A stretch of 64,000 nt of DNA from assembly GCA_963555925.1 (NCBI GenBank), contig CAUVXJ010000077.1:9692-73691 (forward strand). Reading direction: 5' to 3'. Positions within the stretch are counted from its first letter, which is position 1. Each line of letters begins with the position of its first letter. Below, piece by piece: positions 62,356-64,000 of the stretch. The position numbers and the translations under genes were made by a program. The DNA comes from Protofrankia sp963555925. Its GTDB lineage: Bacteria > Actinomycetota > Actinomycetes > Frankiales > Frankiaceae. Below the pieces are notes generated by a model. It did not search any database. It saw nothing but the letters and a program-made list of their open reading frames with translations, and was not told the origin of the DNA.

Positions 62356-63327
62356 CTACGACATGCAAGGCGAGCTCGTGGGGATCGCCAGCGGCAGGCG
62401 ATCCAACCGCTCGGCGATGACGTTCACCACGTTCGCGACCTGAGCAGCCCGATCCCGGCCGTAACGCTGAAAGACATACTGGATGACTTTCTCTCGACGG
62501 CCGGATTCGATGTCGATGTCCGGAGGACCATCTCGCTCCGGTGCGAGGAAACGCTCGAACAGCAGGACGAACGACACCGCATCCACATTGGTGATACCCA
62601 GCGCGTAGCAGACCGCGGAGTTCGCTGCCGAGCCCCGTCCCTGGCACAGAATGTTGTTGTCCCGACAGAAGACGACGATATTGTGGACAATCAGGAAGTA
62701 ACCTGGAAAGCCCAGGGATTCGATCAGATCAAGCTCGTGGTCGAGCTGCGCATAGGCACCCGCGACGCGTTCCCGATGGCGCGGGCCATATCGGCACGCG
62801 GCTCCGTCCTCGGTGAGCGCCCGGAGCCGGACCGCCTCGCTCTCCCCCGCAGCCAGCGGAAAGTCCGGCAGTCTGGGTGCGATCAACTTCAGATTGAAGG
62901 CGAGTTCCGCACCGAGTCGGGCCGCCTGTCGCACCACTCCGGGAAATCGCGCGAAACGTGCCGCCATCTCCGCCGGAGACCTCAGGTGAGCCCCAGCCGC
63001 GGCCGGCAGCCAGCCGTCCAGATCATCGAGGCTGCGCCGGGCCCGCACAGCCGCCAACGTCGCCGCCAGCCGGGATCCGGCCGGGGTTGCATAGTGCACG
63101 TTGTTCGTGGCGACGAGCCTGCACCCGTACACCGTGGCGATGCTCGCGAGCGCCTCGTTGCGGGCGCCATCATGCGGATTATCATGATCCCACAGTTCGA
63201 CGGCGGCGTTGTCCCGGCCGAACAACGCCGTCAGCGTGTCCAACGCACCCCGAGCCGCCTGCGGGCCGGCCGAGACCTCGGCATTCACGATCTTCTGGAG
63301 ATCAGCCAGGGTAGCCGTCTTGGTCAA
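62356..63327 (-). pseudogene. dnaE2: Decayed dnaE2 (error-prone DNA polymerase) remnant
   Basis: About 320 codons related to DnaE2, normally over 1000 residues. Recognisable blocks are 'LFGRDNAAVELWDHDNP', 'RLVATNNVHYATPAGSRLA', 'SLGFPGYFLIVHNIVVFCRD', 'NILCQGRGSAANSAVCYALG' and 'ERFLAPERDGPPDIDIES'. The last lacks two residues compared with the usual PPDIDxDIES. After 'YGRDRAAQVANV' the sequence jumps to 'VNVIAERLDRLPLAIPTSS', which looks like the DnaE2 C-terminus. Hence the PHP domain start and some 500 residues of palm, fingers and tail are missing. It begins eight bases after the HEPN gene without a normal start. Confidence 0.8.
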
Positions 63328-63335
63328 AGCGACCT

Positions 63336-63857
63336 TCAGCCTCGGGACGGGCTGGCTGACCCGACAAGCATGGCCGGCAGCGCCGGCTGTGACGGCAGGC
63401 CCAACGTTGTTTCCACCACCGCGAGAAAGATTTCAACCTGGCGGGCCAGGTCATCGGCATCGCGGGTACCGACTACCGGCAGACCCGCCTCGGCCGCCGC
63501 CCGCCTGGCGGCACCGGATGCGAAGAACTGCGCCCACTCCGCCAGTTCAGGTGCCACCGTCGCAAGCAGCCGCCAGGCACTCGCCGGCCGACCACGGTGA
63601 CCGGGACTGGCCTGAGCCCGATCGGCGAGGACAGCCGCGGCGGCACGCAGCGCCGCCAGATGGGCCAGGGCGTACCGCTCCCCGGGAAGCTGGGCGAGGC
63701 TCGCCTCATCAAGGCCGTGACGCGCGGCCAAGAGCAGCTCGTCGCGGGAACGGCGGGGCAGCCCCGCGGCCGGGAGCGCCGTTCGAACGTCAGGACGCTC
63801 CCGCGGCAGAGCAGACACGGAACATGCAGCACGTTGGTCAACAGTCCGCCGGCTCAT
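63336..63857 (-). CDS. SAV_6107-type HEPN domain protein
   Basis: A 173-residue all-helical protein. 'GERYALAHLAALRAAAAVLADRAQ' and 'SAWRLLATVAPELAEWAQFF' match the actinobacterial SAV_6107 HEPN family. HEPN domains are often ribonucleases or nucleotide-binding helpers, but I see no clear RxxxxH RNase motif. The gene is regularly found near dinB and dnaE2 in actinobacteria. The ATG has AAGGAG upstream. Function unknown. Confidence 0.8.
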   Translation of the reverse strand: MSRRTVDQRAACSVSALPRERPDVRTALPAAGLPRRSRDELLLAARHGLDEASLAQLPGERYALAHLAALRAAAAVLADRAQASPGHRGRPASAWRLLATVAPELAEWAQFFASGAARRAAAEAGLPVVGTRDADDLARQVEIFLAVVETTLGLPSQPALPAMLVGSASPSRG

Positions 63858-63983
63858 GACCACTCCTTCCAGGTATCGAACACATGTTCGATCTCTAGAA
63901 GGAGTAAACCTCGCCCGAGCCGGATCCGTCAACATCGTCGGCCGAGCGGACCACCGAGGGCGCAGGACGACGGCCCCGACCAC

Positions 63984-64000
63984 TAAGAGCGCCCGGCAAT
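63984..64000 (-). repeat. Dispersed 17-bp repeat, copy 3 (at window edge)
   Basis: ATTGCCGGGCGCTCTTA on the minus strand, identical to copy 1 at 22688-22704. It runs to the last base of the window, so its full length cannot be seen. Confidence 0.6.

Noticed and set aside
1..64000. tRNA or rRNA genes
   Set aside because: No cloverleaf-like or rRNA-like stretch was recognised by reading; a covariance-model scan would be needed to be certain.

Overview
The window is very GC-rich actinobacterial DNA. Gene families and order fit a mycelial, Frankia-like actinomycete: a complete-looking dcw (division and cell wall) cluster running on the minus strand, DivIVA/SepF/YggT, an actinobacterial T-box in front of ileS, and many GTG starts with GTGA/ATGA stop-start overlaps. 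The genus is an inference from style and synteny; no rRNA or other marker is present. Three runs of N (6502-6913, 27177-27654, 41823-42189) are assembly gaps that damage one or two genes each.

Layout. 1-8.6 kb: a LON-substrate-binding-domain protein, a three-gene ABC exporter set, a family 2 glycosyltransferase overlapping an amidohydrolase, an unknown protein and a DUF2252 protein. 8.6-10.3 kb: pseudouridine synthase RluD-type and signal peptidase II. 10.4-15.8 kb: an accessory island wedged between lspA and ileS. It holds a two-gene operon of an FxsC-like TIR protein and a KGGxGRT ATPase fused to a second TIR domain, a Fic plus Panacea (SocA-like) toxin-antitoxin pair, and a membrane-anchored HNH protein with a His-rich tail. 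15.8-19.4 kb: ileS behind a translational T-box riboswitch. 19.5-24.2 kb (minus): divIVA, yggT, sepF, yggS, ftsZ.

24.2-33.9 kb interrupts the usual murC-ftsQ-ftsZ order. It contains a 1.3-kb gene-free stretch with a MITE-like palindrome, a large cyclase-domain/AAA regulator, a PhaC-like alpha/beta hydrolase, a 9-bp minisatellite, a second MurC-like ligase and a Uma2 protein. No ftsQ is seen. 33.9-54.0 kb (minus) is the core dcw cluster: mraZ, rsmH, ftsL, ftsI, murE, murF, mraY, pgeF, murL, murD2, (FAD oxidase on the other strand), ftsW, an aminotransferase, murG, murC. The notable point is that the classical murD/murI route is replaced by a MurD2-MurL pair: L-Glu is added to UDP-MurNAc-L-Ala and then epimerised to D-Glu. 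An MraZ operator of four 10-bp-spaced GTGGN boxes precedes mraZ.

54.4-59.4 kb (plus): a MoxR-DUF58-transglutaminase operon. 59.4-64 kb (minus): DUF3040, DNA polymerase IV, a methyltransferase, a small membrane protein, a decayed dnaE2 and a SAV_6107-type HEPN protein.

The most system-like accessory finding is the TIR/ATPase-TIR operon with its Fic-Panacea neighbours. It uses parts of the FxSxx-COOH system but lacks that system's peptide, radical-SAM enzyme and NB-ARC/TPR module. The sequence is also unusually rich in short tandem repeats, a dispersed hairpin repeat with compensating stem changes, and a 54-bp perfect palindrome inside ftsI.
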